A program made the position numbers and the translations under genes. Below, piece by piece: positions 1 to 6,695 of a stretch of 9,224 nt of DNA. The notes under the pieces are model-generated. The model worked only from the letters and a program-made list of their open reading frames with translations, had not been told where the DNA came from and did not search any database. Positions within the stretch are counted from its first letter, which is position 1. The number at the start of each line of letters is the position of its first letter. The stretch lies in contig JAGVFD010000121.1 of assembly GCA_020057805.1 (NCBI GenBank), forward strand, positions 1-9,224, in the 5' to 3' direction. Origin of the DNA: Sideroxydans sp. GTDB lineage: Bacteria; Pseudomonadota; Gammaproteobacteria; Burkholderiales; Gallionellaceae.

Positions 1-21
1 AACAAATAGACATCAATACCC

Positions 22-537
22 ATGGTTAGCAAAGTCACCGCTTCAGATGTTCCAGCCGCGAGCGCGATCAATTCGCGACTCGTTGGTGCCAGCTATTGCG
101 ATTGCTACGCGATCACCGTTCCCAACGACGGGCAAAGTGCGCTAGGCTATTTCCTGACCGCCGTTTCGAAGACACCCGCTTGGGTCAATTCGCTCATGAC
201 GTTACGCAACAAGACTGTTTCGCTGTTTGGCTTGAAAGATCTCGGGGGAATGGGGGATTTTAATTCTGCAAAACCAGATACTGACTATCTACCGGGTGAT
301 CGCGTTGGCATATTCACACTCATCTCGAACACACCTGATGAAGTCTTATTGGGCGACAGCGACAAGCATCTGGATGTCGTGCTTTCTATCTACAAGACGA
401 ATCAAGATAGTGATTGCTCTATCGTGGTAACGACGGTCGTCCACACGCACAATTTACTTGGAAAAGCATACATGCTGCCCGTCACACCGCTGTACAAGAT
501 CATCGCCCCTGCAGTGCTCGCACGAGTGATCTCATAA
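22..537 (+). CDS. DUF2867 family protein of unknown function
   Basis: This is a complete 171-residue protein. An in-frame stop at 7-9 lies just before the ATG at 22, so the start cannot lie further upstream; no good Shine-Dalgarno is visible. I recognise the DUF2867 pattern: YCDCYAI near residue 25, a P-x-WV-x-x-L-x-x-LRN block (52-63), GLKD (70-73), a D-x-H-LD block (114-118) and TTVVHTHNLLGKAY (137-150). No signal peptide or membrane segment is evident, so it is probably a soluble cytoplasmic protein. The family has no established biochemical function. The gene converges on rnpB, and its stop lies about 13 bases from the RNase P RNA 3' end, so the neighbour gives no functional clue. Family assignment is from memory of the pattern; function is unknown. 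Confidence 0.8.
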   Translation: MVSKVTASDVPAASAINSRLVGASYCDCYAITVPNDGQSALGYFLTAVSKTPAWVNSLMTLRNKTVSLFGLKDLGGMGDFNSAKPDTDYLPGDRVGIFTLISNTPDEVLLGDSDKHLDVVLSIYKTNQDSDCSIVVTTVVHTHNLLGKAYMLPVTPLYKIIAPAVLARVIS

Positions 538-550
538 GTTTTTTAAGAAG

Positions 551-918
551 GTGAAGCTGGCCGGTAAGCCGGGTTCTGTCGTGGACAGTCATTCCTCTAG
601 GCGTTTCGTTACCTGACGCTCAAGCAACCTACCCGCAAGCGACGCGAGCCGCGCCAAAGCTTGCCTATTTGGTCTTGCTCCAGATGGGGTTTACCCTGCC
701 ACGGATGTTGCCACCCGCGCGGTGAGCTCTTACCTCGCCGTTTCGCCCTTACCTGATCCGACTTCTTCTCTTGCGAAAATAATCGGCCATCGGCGGTTTG
801 TTTTCTGTGGCACTTTCCATCGCCTCACGGCGTCCGGTCGTTAACCGGCATCTTGCTCTATGGAGCCCGGACTTTCCTCTCCGCCCTTGCGGACGCAGCG
901 ACTGTCTAGCCAGCTTCG
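551..918 (-). ncRNA. rnpB: RNase P RNA, bacterial type A (M1 RNA)
   Basis: This is the catalytic RNA of RNase P, which cuts 5' leaders from pre-tRNAs together with the RnpA protein. Read on the minus strand it closely follows the E. coli RNA. The 5' end GAAGCTGG (911-918) pairs with the 3' end CCAGCTTC (553-560) as P1. The core GAGGAAAGTCCGGGCTCC lies at 862-879, and ACAGAACCCGGCTTA at 565-579. The L15 loop GGGTAAACCCC at 686-696 contains the GGU that binds the tRNA CCA end, and AGCAAGACCAAATAGG lies just after it. The GATGGCC...GGATCAGGTAAGGG region carries a hairpin with a GCAA loop longer than the E. coli one. About 368 nt is normal for type A. The exact ends are inferred from P1 pairing. 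Open frames across this region are incidental. Confidence 0.97.
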
Positions 919-924
919 TTGCGG

Positions 925-933
925 AGTTTAACA
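925..933 (-). promoter_or_regulatory. Probable extended -10 promoter of rnpB
   Basis: On the minus strand TGTTAAACT reads as TG-N-TAAACT, an extended -10 element with 4 of 6 matches to TATAAT. It ends 6-7 bases before the predicted 5' end of the RNase P RNA at about 918, which is the expected spacing for transcription starting at the mature end. No convincing -35 hexamer is seen at 16-18 bp, which is tolerable for an extended -10 promoter. The call rests on position and motif only. Confidence 0.5.
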
Positions 934-1002
934 TGCAGGGTGGAACTACTCGTCCGTCATTGCCGAACTTAAGGAATACGAGATGCTCTGGTGAGCAATA
1001 CG

Positions 1003-2481
1003 TTAGGCTTCTCCAACTTGCACGCTGATGCCCAGCTCTTTCCATTGCGCGGCTTCTTCTTGCAAAGCGGTTTCGCTCAAGAGGTTTTGCGTCAGCCAAC
1101 CGGGTTGGACTGAAAGGTGAAATTTTGTGCCACTGAAACGACCTTGCATTTTGGGCAGTTGAACGCCGCTACGATTACGACAAAACAAGGTCGCCAAGCG
1201 TAAGGCCATGACTAAAGCCTGATCTTTTGGGTCGCGTAGTTGAGTACGCAGTTTTTCTAATCTGCCGCGATGTGCCAAGGTAAGAAAACTTAACAGCGTT
1301 TGTTCTTTTTTAGAGAAGCCAGGCATGTCGGCATTGGCGAGGATGTACGACGTGTGTTTGTGGTAACCGCTGTGTGCGACGCTAATGCCGATTTCGTGTA
1401 GCTGCGCCGCCCATTTCAAATAACGTAAAGTCGACTCATCCAACGCCTCGCCCAAAAATTGTTGGGCGAGTGCGGCGCATAAATCGGCGACACGTTTAGC
1501 TTGCTTGGGTGCAACGTGATAGCGGCGCATGAATTGCTGCACGCTGGCTTCGCGCATGTCGTTGTGGGTGAAACGACCGTGCAAATCGTACAACACGCCT
1601 TCACGCAATGCGCCCATTGCGGGCTGCATACGCTCAATGCCCAGCTCACAAAAGGCGGCATACATGATGGCAAATCCGCCTGGCAACACGGCGATGCGGT
1701 CGGGCTTTAAGCCTAGTAGTTCGAGTTTGTTGACATCGCCTACTTTGAGCAGATGCGCGCGCAATTTTTCTAGCCCGTCACGCGTGATGCCGCCATCGCT
1801 AAATTTGTTTTGCTCCAGAATATCGCAGATAACGCGCGCACTTCCAGACGACCCCATCGCGACATCCCATTGCCCTTGCGCGTAATCCGCGACGATGGTT
1901 TGTAATTCATTACGCGCGGCAATTTCGGCTTGTTTCAAATTGGCTTTGGTCATCTTCCCATCAGCAAAATAGCGCGTGCTAAAACTGACGCAGCCCATGT
2001 AGAGGCTTTCTAAATGCACAGGGACAAGGCCGCTTCCGATAATGAATTCCGTCGAGCCACCACCGATGTCCATCACCATACGGCGCTCTTCGCTATGCGG
2101 TAGTCCTTGTGCGACGCCCATGTAGATGAGGCGCGCTTCTTCGCGCCCCGCAATCACTTCGATAGGAAAGCCCAGTGCGGCTTCAGCTTGTTTGAGGAAT
2201 TCGGGCGCATTTTTGGCGACGCGCAAAGAGTTGGTGCCGACCGCACGCACCGCTTCGGGTGGCAGGCCACGCAAGCGCTCTCCAAATTTTTGGAGGCAAA
2301 CAAGGCCGCGTTGTTGAGCAGCTTGATCTAGATGCTTATTCTCATCCAATCCAGCGGCAAGTCTGACAGCCTCACGCAGACCGTCGAGCATATAGAGCTG
2401 ATCATCCACCACCCGCGCAATTTGCAGTCGGAAACTATTCGACCCCAAATCTATTGCCGCGAGGAGTGGCTGTTGTTGCAC
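1003..2481 (-). CDS. ppx: Exopolyphosphatase, Ppx/GppA family
   Basis: A 492-residue protein of the Ppx/GppA family, which releases phosphate processively from the ends of polyphosphate (Ppx) or hydrolyses pppGpp to ppGpp (GppA). The ASKHA-type motifs are intact: DLGSNSFRL (11-19), VGTNSLR (81-87), the catalytic-Glu segment GREEARLIYMG (112-122), DIGGGSTE (138-145), LPGGFAI (266-272) and ALREGVL (291-297). The C-terminal helical HD-like domain follows, with LHEIG (361-365) and HSGYHKH (370-376). Length matches the long two-domain Ppx type. The start is GTG; an in-frame TAA lies 21 bases upstream with no other start between, and no Shine-Dalgarno is visible. It lies downstream of phoU, separated by a 120-bp repeat-like gap. 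A phosphate/polyphosphate link is plausible, but Ppx and GppA activities cannot be separated from sequence alone. Confidence 0.93.
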   Translation of the reverse strand: MQQQPLLAAIDLGSNSFRLQIARVVDDQLYMLDGLREAVRLAAGLDENKHLDQAAQQRGLVCLQKFGERLRGLPPEAVRAVGTNSLRVAKNAPEFLKQAEAALGFPIEVIAGREEARLIYMGVAQGLPHSEERRMVMDIGGGSTEFIIGSGLVPVHLESLYMGCVSFSTRYFADGKMTKANLKQAEIAARNELQTIVADYAQGQWDVAMGSSGSARVICDILEQNKFSDGGITRDGLEKLRAHLLKVGDVNKLELLGLKPDRIAVLPGGFAIMYAAFCELGIERMQPAMGALREGVLYDLHGRFTHNDMREASVQQFMRRYHVAPKQAKRVADLCAALAQQFLGEALDESTLRYLKWAAQLHEIGISVAHSGYHKHTSYILANADMPGFSKKEQTLLSFLTLAHRGRLEKLRTQLRDPKDQALVMALRLATLFCRNRSGVQLPKMQGRFSGTKFHLSVQPGWLTQNLLSETALQEEAAQWKELGISVQVGEA

Positions 2482-2504
2482 GATTGGATTAACCCGGTTT
2501 TAAT

Positions 2505-2597
2505 TTGAAGACGAGGCAAGGCGGCAACGAGCGAACGACGCAGGCAGTACAACTAGGAATGAGCGAGGAAGCCAACACAGTATCGTCGATAAATGGA
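2505..2597. repeat. Candidate dispersed intergenic repeat between phoU and ppx
   Basis: This non-coding stretch fills most of the phoU-ppx gap. On the plus strand it is purine-rich and built of related short words: GACGAGG, GGCGGC, ACGAGCGAACGACG, GAGCGAGGAAG, then TATCGTCGATAAATGG. It has no credible reading frame, and its composition differs from flanking genes. It resembles the multicopy intergenic elements I associate with this group of betaproteobacteria, but copy number cannot be seen from one window. The boundaries are approximate. Confidence 0.4.
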
Positions 2598-2601
2598 GAG
2601 G

Positions 2602-3309
2602 TTATAGCTGAACTTCGCGCTCGATCTCTTCCACGGTCACATGGCGCACATCGCGGCCTTTAACCATGTAGACCACGTATTCCGACATATTTTTAGCGTG
2701 GTCGCCAATCCGTTCGATAGCTTTTGCGACAAACAGAATTTCCAGCGAGGTGGAGATAGTGCGTGGGTCTTCCATCATAAATGTGATGAGGTAACGCATG
2801 ATGGCGCGGAATTCTTCATCCACTAGCTCATCCTGACGTACCACTTGCGCAGCCACGCTCAAATCCAAACGCGCGAACGAGTCTAGCGATTTACGCAACA
2901 TGTCCAGCGCAATGTCGGCGGCATGTTTAATTTCGGTGTAGCGAGGAATATGGAAGCGTTCTTTTTGCGACAACAACTTTGCCATGCGTGCGATTTTTTC
3001 TGCTTCGTCGCCAATGCGCTCTAAATCCGTAATGGTCTTGATGACGGTCATCACCATGCGCAAGTCCCCAGCGGCAGGCTGACGACGCACCAAAATGCGA
3101 TTGCAACTTTCGTCGATCTCGACTTCCATCGAATTTACTTGGTGATCATTTTCAATCACGCGATTCATCAGCGCCACATCACCTGTAATGAGCGATTCGA
3201 CAGCCTGCTTAATTTGGCTCTCCACCAGCCCACCCATCTGCAACACACGTGCGCGTACCGCTTCTAGTTCGGTGTCAAATTGTTTGGAGGTATGTTCGCT
3301 ACTGACCAT
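2602..3309 (-). CDS. phoU: Phosphate signalling/transport regulator PhoU
   Basis: A 235-residue all-helical protein with the two tandem PhoU repeats. Each repeat carries the metal-binding E/D-x-x-x-D type motif: TDLERIGDEAEKIA (94-107) and AKAIERIGDHAKNMSEYV (195-212). PhoU represses the Pho regulon when phosphate is sufficient, acting between the PstSCAB transporter and the PhoR/PhoB two-component system, and it affects polyphosphate and persister physiology in several bacteria. Length matches the family (E. coli about 241). The start ATG has a good Shine-Dalgarno, AAGGA, about 5 bases upstream (AAGGAATCACC-ATG). It sits 69 bases after rpiA and before ppx. No pst or phoBR genes are in the window, and I saw no Pho box upstream. 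Confidence 0.96.
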   Translation of the reverse strand: MVSSEHTSKQFDTELEAVRARVLQMGGLVESQIKQAVESLITGDVALMNRVIENDHQVNSMEVEIDESCNRILVRRQPAAGDLRMVMTVIKTITDLERIGDEAEKIARMAKLLSQKERFHIPRYTEIKHAADIALDMLRKSLDSFARLDLSVAAQVVRQDELVDEEFRAIMRYLITFMMEDPRTISTSLEILFVAKAIERIGDHAKNMSEYVVYMVKGRDVRHVTVEEIEREVQL

Positions 3310-3378
3310 GGTGATTCCTTAATGTTGTGCCAAATTGGAGATGCTACCAACTCGTGATTAAATTTTTGTTACGGAATG

Positions 3379-4044
3379 TCATGCCGTGAGCGTCTTCACG
3401 CCATTCGGCGTACCCAGCAACAACACATCTGCGCCACGACGCGCAAACAAACCGTTGGTCACCACGCCAGGCAGATGATTCAGCAACGTTTCCAATTCGA
3501 CCGGATTCATGATCTGGAGATTGTGTACATCCAAAATGACGTTGCCATTGTCGGTGGTGAAGCCTTCGCGCAATTTAGGCTGACCACCCAGTTTCACCAC
3601 TTCACGCGCGATGTAGCTACGCGCCATGGGAATCACTTCGATGGGCAAAGGAAATTTACCCAACACATCCACTAGCTTGCTCTCGTCACACAGACAGATA
3701 AACTTCTTGCTCGCTGCGGCCACAATTTTCTCGCGCGTCAGCGCACCGCCGCCGCCCTTCACCATATGCATATGCTTGGTGATTTCATCCGCGCCATCCA
3801 CGTACACTTGCAAATCACCCGCCTCGTTCAGCGACAATACTTCGATACCGTGACCTTGCAAACGTTTAGCAGAGGCTTCAGAACTCGCCACTGCGCCGCG
3901 AATTTTGCCTTTGATTTTTGCCAATTCATCAATAAAGAAGTTAGCAGTTGAGCCTGTGCCCACACCAACGATGCAATCGTTAGGCACATAGGTAATAGCG
4001 GCTTGTGCCACTGCGCGTTTCATATCGTCTTGAGTTAAAGCCAT
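3379..4044 (-). CDS. rpiA: Ribose-5-phosphate isomerase A
   Basis: A 221-residue enzyme interconverting ribose 5-phosphate and ribulose 5-phosphate in the non-oxidative pentose phosphate pathway. It contains the family motifs: [11 protein letters not shown] (27-37), SSEAS (54-58), DGADEI (83-88), [12 protein letters not shown] (96-107; the Glu at 105 corresponds to the catalytic base), DESK (120-123) and TDNGN (164-168). An ATG at 4065 would add seven residues, but it has no ribosome binding site. The ATG at 4044 has GAGGG five bases upstream and gives the normal family length (E. coli 219), so I prefer it. The gene lies 89 bases after xerD and 69 before phoU; all are co-oriented. No unusual residues were seen. 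Confidence 0.96.
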   Translation of the reverse strand: MALTQDDMKRAVAQAAITYVPNDCIVGVGTGSTANFFIDELAKIKGKIRGAVASSEASAKRLQGHGIEVLSLNEAGDLQVYVDGADEITKHMHMVKGGGGALTREKIVAAASKKFICLCDESKLVDVLGKFPLPIEVIPMARSYIAREVVKLGGQPKLREGFTTDNGNVILDVHNLQIMNPVELETLLNHLPGVVTNGLFARRGADVLLLGTPNGVKTLTA

Positions 4045-4081
4045 TTCATCCCTCACTTCGGTCATATTATTTCGTGCGCGG

Positions 4082-4090
4082 ATTATTGCA
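4082..4090 (-). promoter_or_regulatory. Possible extended -10 promoter for rpiA
   Basis: In the xerD-rpiA gap the minus strand reads TGCAATAAT, that is TG-N-AATAAT, with 5 of 6 matches to the -10 consensus. It would start transcription near 4075, about 30 bases before the preferred rpiA ATG. No good -35 element was found, so read-through from xerD is an equal possibility. Confidence 0.3.
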
Positions 4091-4133
4091 GGAATTCGGG
4101 GATTAAGGAACTCACAATGTCAGTGCCTACCTT

Positions 4134-5030
4134 CTATCCGCGTGGATGATGCTGATGGTGTAGCGCCTTCAAGCGTTCGCGCGCCACATGCGTATAAATT
4201 TGCGTGGTCGAAATATCGGTGTGCCCTAACAGCATTTGCACCACACGCAAGTCAGCACCGTGATTAAGCAAATGCGTAGCAAAAGCATGGCGCAAGGTAT
4301 GCGGTGACAACGGCTTATGCAAGCCGCTTCGCTTGGCGTGCTTCTTGATGAGATACCAAAACATCTGGCGGGTCATACCTTCACCCCGCTGCGTCACAAA
4401 TAAATCATCGGTAAGTTGCCCATTCAGCAACACTGGGCGCACGGCGGTGAGATAACGCTTAATCCAATCCAGCGCCTCCTCACCCAGCGGCGCGAGGCGC
4501 TCTTTACTGCCCTTGCCCATCACCCGCACCACGCCCATATCCAAACTTACTTGTGCCACTTTCAGCGTGACTAATTCCGACACGCGCAAGCCACTGGCAT
4601 ACAGCACTTCCAACATGGTGCGATCACGCATCCCCAGCGGCACTTGCACATCGGGCGCGTTCAGCAACAACTCGACATCATCTTCGGTCAGGCTTTTGGG
4701 CAGACTGCGCGGCAACTTCGGCGTGGCAATCTGCAAGGTGGGGTCGGTGGTGATTTTGTTCTGACGTAACAAGTAACGGAACAATCGTTTGAGACTTGAG
4801 ATGGCACGAGAAGTGGAGGTCGCTTTCGCTTTCTGCCCTTGATACAGGTATGCCAAAAAATCTTGAATATCCGCGTGCGTGGTCATCAGCAATCCACCCG
4901 CATGCCGCGTCGCCAACCAAGTTGAAAATTTATTCAGGTCACGTCGGTAACTTTCCAATGTGTTGCGCGACAAACCATCTTCCAACCACAGCGCGTCGCT
5001 GAATTCGTCCAGCAACTCAGTGTCGTTCAT
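4134..5030 (-). CDS. xerD: Site-specific tyrosine recombinase XerD
   Basis: A 298-residue tyrosine recombinase, the same length as E. coli XerD. With XerC it resolves chromosome dimers at dif under FtsK control. The N-terminal SAM-like DNA-binding domain covers roughly residues 1-90; the catalytic domain follows. All active-site residues are present: Arg149 (YASGLR), Lys173 (MGKGSK), His244 and Arg247 (SPHTLRH), His270 (LLGH) and the nucleophile Tyr279 (TTQIYTHV), nearly at E. coli numbering. An upstream ATG at 5075 would add 15 residues inside ogt. I chose the ATG at 5030 because MNDTELLDEF gives the normal N-terminus. The start overlaps the ogt stop by 14 bases and lacks a strong Shine-Dalgarno, suggesting translational coupling. 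It is a core-type Xer protein, not a phage or integron integrase. Confidence 0.95.
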   Translation of the reverse strand: MNDTELLDEFSDALWLEDGLSRNTLESYRRDLNKFSTWLATRHAGGLLMTTHADIQDFLAYLYQGQKAKATSTSRAISSLKRLFRYLLRQNKITTDPTLQIATPKLPRSLPKSLTEDDVELLLNAPDVQVPLGMRDRTMLEVLYASGLRVSELVTLKVAQVSLDMGVVRVMGKGSKERLAPLGEEALDWIKRYLTAVRPVLLNGQLTDDLFVTQRGEGMTRQMFWYLIKKHAKRSGLHKPLSPHTLRHAFATHLLNHGADLRVVQMLLGHTDISTTQIYTHVARERLKALHHQHHPRG

Positions 5031-5478
5031 GTGCCAACAACCAGCGTTTGATATCAAGCGCATCGCCCTCTGCATGGTGCATGAAACCGCCCAATCCGCT
5101 CTTGCCTACCACGCGATGGCATGGAATAACGATGGGGATCGGATTACTCCCGCAAGCCTGCCCTACCGCTTGCGCGCTGGAGCCAATCTGCTTCGCCAGT
5201 TCGCCATAAGTCAGAGTCTGACCGCGAGGAATCTCCAGCATCGCCTGCCATACAAGATATTGGTGATGCGACCCGTCAAGACTGAATGGCAAATCGAATT
5301 CAAAACTAGCATCGGCAAAATAAGCGGTCAGTTGGGCGCATATCTCCCGCGCCATCACACTAGCGGGAGGGCGCTCTTTCATGCGGGAGGAGACGAATTC
5401 GATGCCCAACAAATCCTCATCCGAACAACAGATGGCAAGCTTACCGAAAGGCGCAGTAATGATGGCTTGGGATGTCAT
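5017..5478 (-). CDS. ogt: Methylated-DNA-protein-cysteine S-methyltransferase (Ogt/MGMT family)
   Basis: A 153-residue homologue of the suicide repair enzymes that move alkyl groups from O6-alkylguanine in DNA to their own cysteine. The acceptor motif IPCHRVV is intact (Cys120), with TYGELA (90-95), SNPIPIVIPC (111-120) and the C-terminal RWLLAHE (145-151). Two departures are visible. The Arg finger of the AARAVG segment is Gln103 (SSAQAVGQA). The loop after PCHRV, usually GY-x-GG-L/V, is replaced by a longer GFMHHAEGDALD segment. I start at the ATG at 5478; a GTG two codons upstream (5484) is also possible. Neither has a clear Shine-Dalgarno. It follows the rplS terminator and overlaps xerD by 14 bases. 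It is family-level certain, but activity toward O6-methylguanine is only inferred. Confidence 0.9.
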   Translation of the reverse strand: MTSQAIITAPFGKLAICCSDEDLLGIEFVSSRMKERPPASVMAREICAQLTAYFADASFEFDLPFSLDGSHHQYLVWQAMLEIPRGQTLTYGELAKQIGSSAQAVGQACGSNPIPIVIPCHRVVGKSGLGGFMHHAEGDALDIKRWLLAHERH

Positions 5479-5484
5479 GTCCAC

Positions 5485-5490
5485 ATGATA
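5485..5490 (-). promoter_or_regulatory. Possible -10 element for ogt-xerD
   Basis: On the minus strand TATCAT matches the -10 consensus in 5 of 6 positions and lies in the 20-odd bases between the rplS terminator and the ogt start. Transcription from it would begin close to the ogt ATG, giving a leaderless or nearly leaderless message. No -35 is recognisable because the terminator stem occupies that place. This is a weak call. Confidence 0.2.
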
Positions 5491-5496
5491 GCCCGA

Positions 5497-5532
5497 AAAT
5501 AAAAACGGGAGCCGAAGCTCCCGTTTTTATTT
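5497..5532 (-). terminator. Intrinsic terminator of the rpsP-rimM-trmD-rplS operon
   Basis: A perfect inverted repeat has arms at 5497-5512 and 5517-5532 and a four-base loop. In the minus-strand transcript the hairpin is GGGAGC-UUCG-GCUCCC, with a C-UUCG-G tetraloop of the extra-stable type, followed by CGUUUUUAUUUU. It begins 18 bases after the rplS stop. Because the U-run has a matching A-run on the other arm, the structure is symmetrical and could in principle stop transcription both ways, but no plus-strand gene enters it. Confidence 0.9.
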
Positions 5533-5550
5533 GCCACACAGAACCGTTGC

Positions 5551-5922
5551 TTACGCAGCGACTTTACGTGCTGGCAATTTCTCTTTGATACGTGCGGACT
5601 TGCCGGAACGATCACGCAAGTAGTATAGCTTGGCACGACGTACATCACCGCGACGCTTGATTTCAATCGCAGCAATGCTTGGTGAGTAAGTTTGGAAAGT
5701 ACGCTCAACGCCTTCACCTGATGCAACTTTACGCACGATGAAGCTTGAGTTCAGGCCTTTGTTACGCTTGGCGATAACTACGCCTTCAAATGCTTGGGTA
5801 CGTTTTTTGTCACCTTCAACGACGTTCACGCTCACGATGACGGTGTCACCAGGTGCGAAGTTGGGGATGACTTTACCCAGACGGGCGATTTCTTCTTTTT
5901 CAAGAATTCCGATCAGATTCAT
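5551..5922 (-). CDS. rplS: 50S ribosomal protein bL19
   Basis: A 123-residue bL19, located at the 30S-50S interface of the ribosome. Recognisable segments are the [13 protein letters not shown] region (20-32), [12 protein letters not shown] (45-56), [13 protein letters not shown] (69-81) and the basic [16 protein letters not shown] core (90-105). The tail [19 protein letters not shown] makes it slightly longer than the E. coli protein (115). The start has a strong Shine-Dalgarno (GAGGA) and overlaps the trmD stop as ATGA. It is the last gene of the operon, ahead of the strong terminator. Confidence 0.98.
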   Translation of the reverse strand: MNLIGILEKEEIARLGKVIPNFAPGDTVIVSVNVVEGDKKRTQAFEGVVIAKRNKGLNSSFIVRKVASGEGVERTFQTYSPSIAAIEIKRRGDVRRAKLYYLRDRSGKSARIKEKLPARKVAA

Positions 5923-6695
5923 TTTGTTTCCTCTTCTTGTGCGGGAGCTTGTTCCTGCTGGTACTGAGCCAGTAGCCGAGCTTCCTGTTTAGTTAACTGG
6001 CGTGTTGCCAGCAATTCTGGACGACGTTCGGCAGTCCGACCTAATGACTGCTTCAATCGCCACTTCTCTATCTCGGCGTGGTGACCCGACATCAACACAT
6101 CGGGAACTGCCTCGCCGTTATAAATCTCTGGGCGCGTGTAGTGGGGACAATCCAGCAGACCTTGTACAAAAGAATCCTGCTGTGCGGATGCATCATCACC
6201 CAACACACCGGGTATCTGCCGCACCACGCTATCCATCACCACCATCGCTGCCAACTCGCCACCGGACAACACATAATCACCGATGGAAAGCTCTTCATCC
6301 ACTTGCTGGCGCAACAGGCGTTCATCCACGCCCTCGTAACGACTCGCCAACAAGATCAATCCTTCGTCTCGCGCCAACAACTCCATCACGATCTCGTGCG
6401 TGAGTTGCCTGCCTTGCGGAGAAAGATGAATCACTCGACTCTTCTTCACTCCACTTGCCGCCTGCGCTGCTTTCGCTGCGCTGATGGCTTTTTCCAGCGG
6501 CTCCGCCAACATCACCATCCCAGGTCCGCCACCGTAAGGGCGATCATCAATGGTGCGGTAGTTGTCCGTCGTAAAGTCTCTTGGATTCCAAGCCCGTAGC
6601 TCGAACTTGCCTAACTCTACTGCTTTACGCGTCACACCAAACTTGGTGATGGCGTCGAACATCTCGGGGAACAGCGTAACGACATCGAACCTCAT
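5919..6695 (-). CDS. trmD: tRNA (guanine-37-N1)-methyltransferase TrmD
   Basis: A 258-residue SPOUT-class methyltransferase that makes m1G37 in tRNAs reading CNN codons and prevents +1 frameshifting; it acts as a dimer with a trefoil-knot AdoMet site. Visible motifs are [11 protein letters not shown] (50-60), LSPQGR (91-96), RYEGVDERL (119-127), [15 protein letters not shown] (137-151), QDSF (173-176) and HYTRPE (185-190), then [10 protein letters not shown] (204-213). Before RYEG the usual Cys-Gly is Ala-Ser (LLASRYEG). The start ATG overlaps the rimM stop as ATGA and gives the standard N-terminus [13 protein letters not shown]. An upstream TTG in frame is not used in this call. The stop overlaps rplS by 4 bases, so translation of the operon is tightly coupled. 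Confidence 0.97.
   Translation of the reverse strand: MRFDVVTLFPEMFDAITKFGVTRKAVELGKFELRAWNPRDFTTDNYRTIDDRPYGGGPGMVMLAEPLEKAISAAKAAQAASGVKKSRVIHLSPQGRQLTHEIVMELLARDEGLILLASRYEGVDERLLRQQVDEELSIGDYVLSGGELAAMVVMDSVVRQIPGVLGDDASAQQDSFVQGLLDCPHYTRPEIYNGEAVPDVLMSGHHAEIEKWRLKQSLGRTAERRPELLATRQLTKQEARLLAQYQQEQAPAQEEETK

Noticed and set aside
984..997. Small hairpin TGCTC-ACCA-GAGCA after the ppx stop, as a terminator
   Set aside because: The stem has only 5 bp and no U-run follows, so it is not a convincing intrinsic terminator.
749..1099. Open reading frames on both strands over the RNase P RNA region
   Set aside because: They overlap the conserved RNA core and have no recognisable protein motif. 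The RNA explains the sequence.
3310..3378. Pho box or phosphate-controlled operator upstream of phoU
   Set aside because: I found no pair of CTGTCAT-like direct repeats at the right spacing.
4045..4065. RpiA start at 4065
   Set aside because: It has no ribosome binding site, whereas the ATG at 4044 has GAGGG at good spacing and the usual N-terminus.
4134..5030. XerD as a phage, integron or island integrase
   Set aside because: Length, catalytic residue positions and the housekeeping neighbourhood fit the core Xer recombinase. No att repeats, cargo genes or tRNA were seen.
5031..5075. Longer N-terminus of XerD starting at 5075
   Set aside because: It would extend 59 bases into ogt, and the extra 15 residues match nothing in the family. 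The start at 5030 gives the standard 298 residues.
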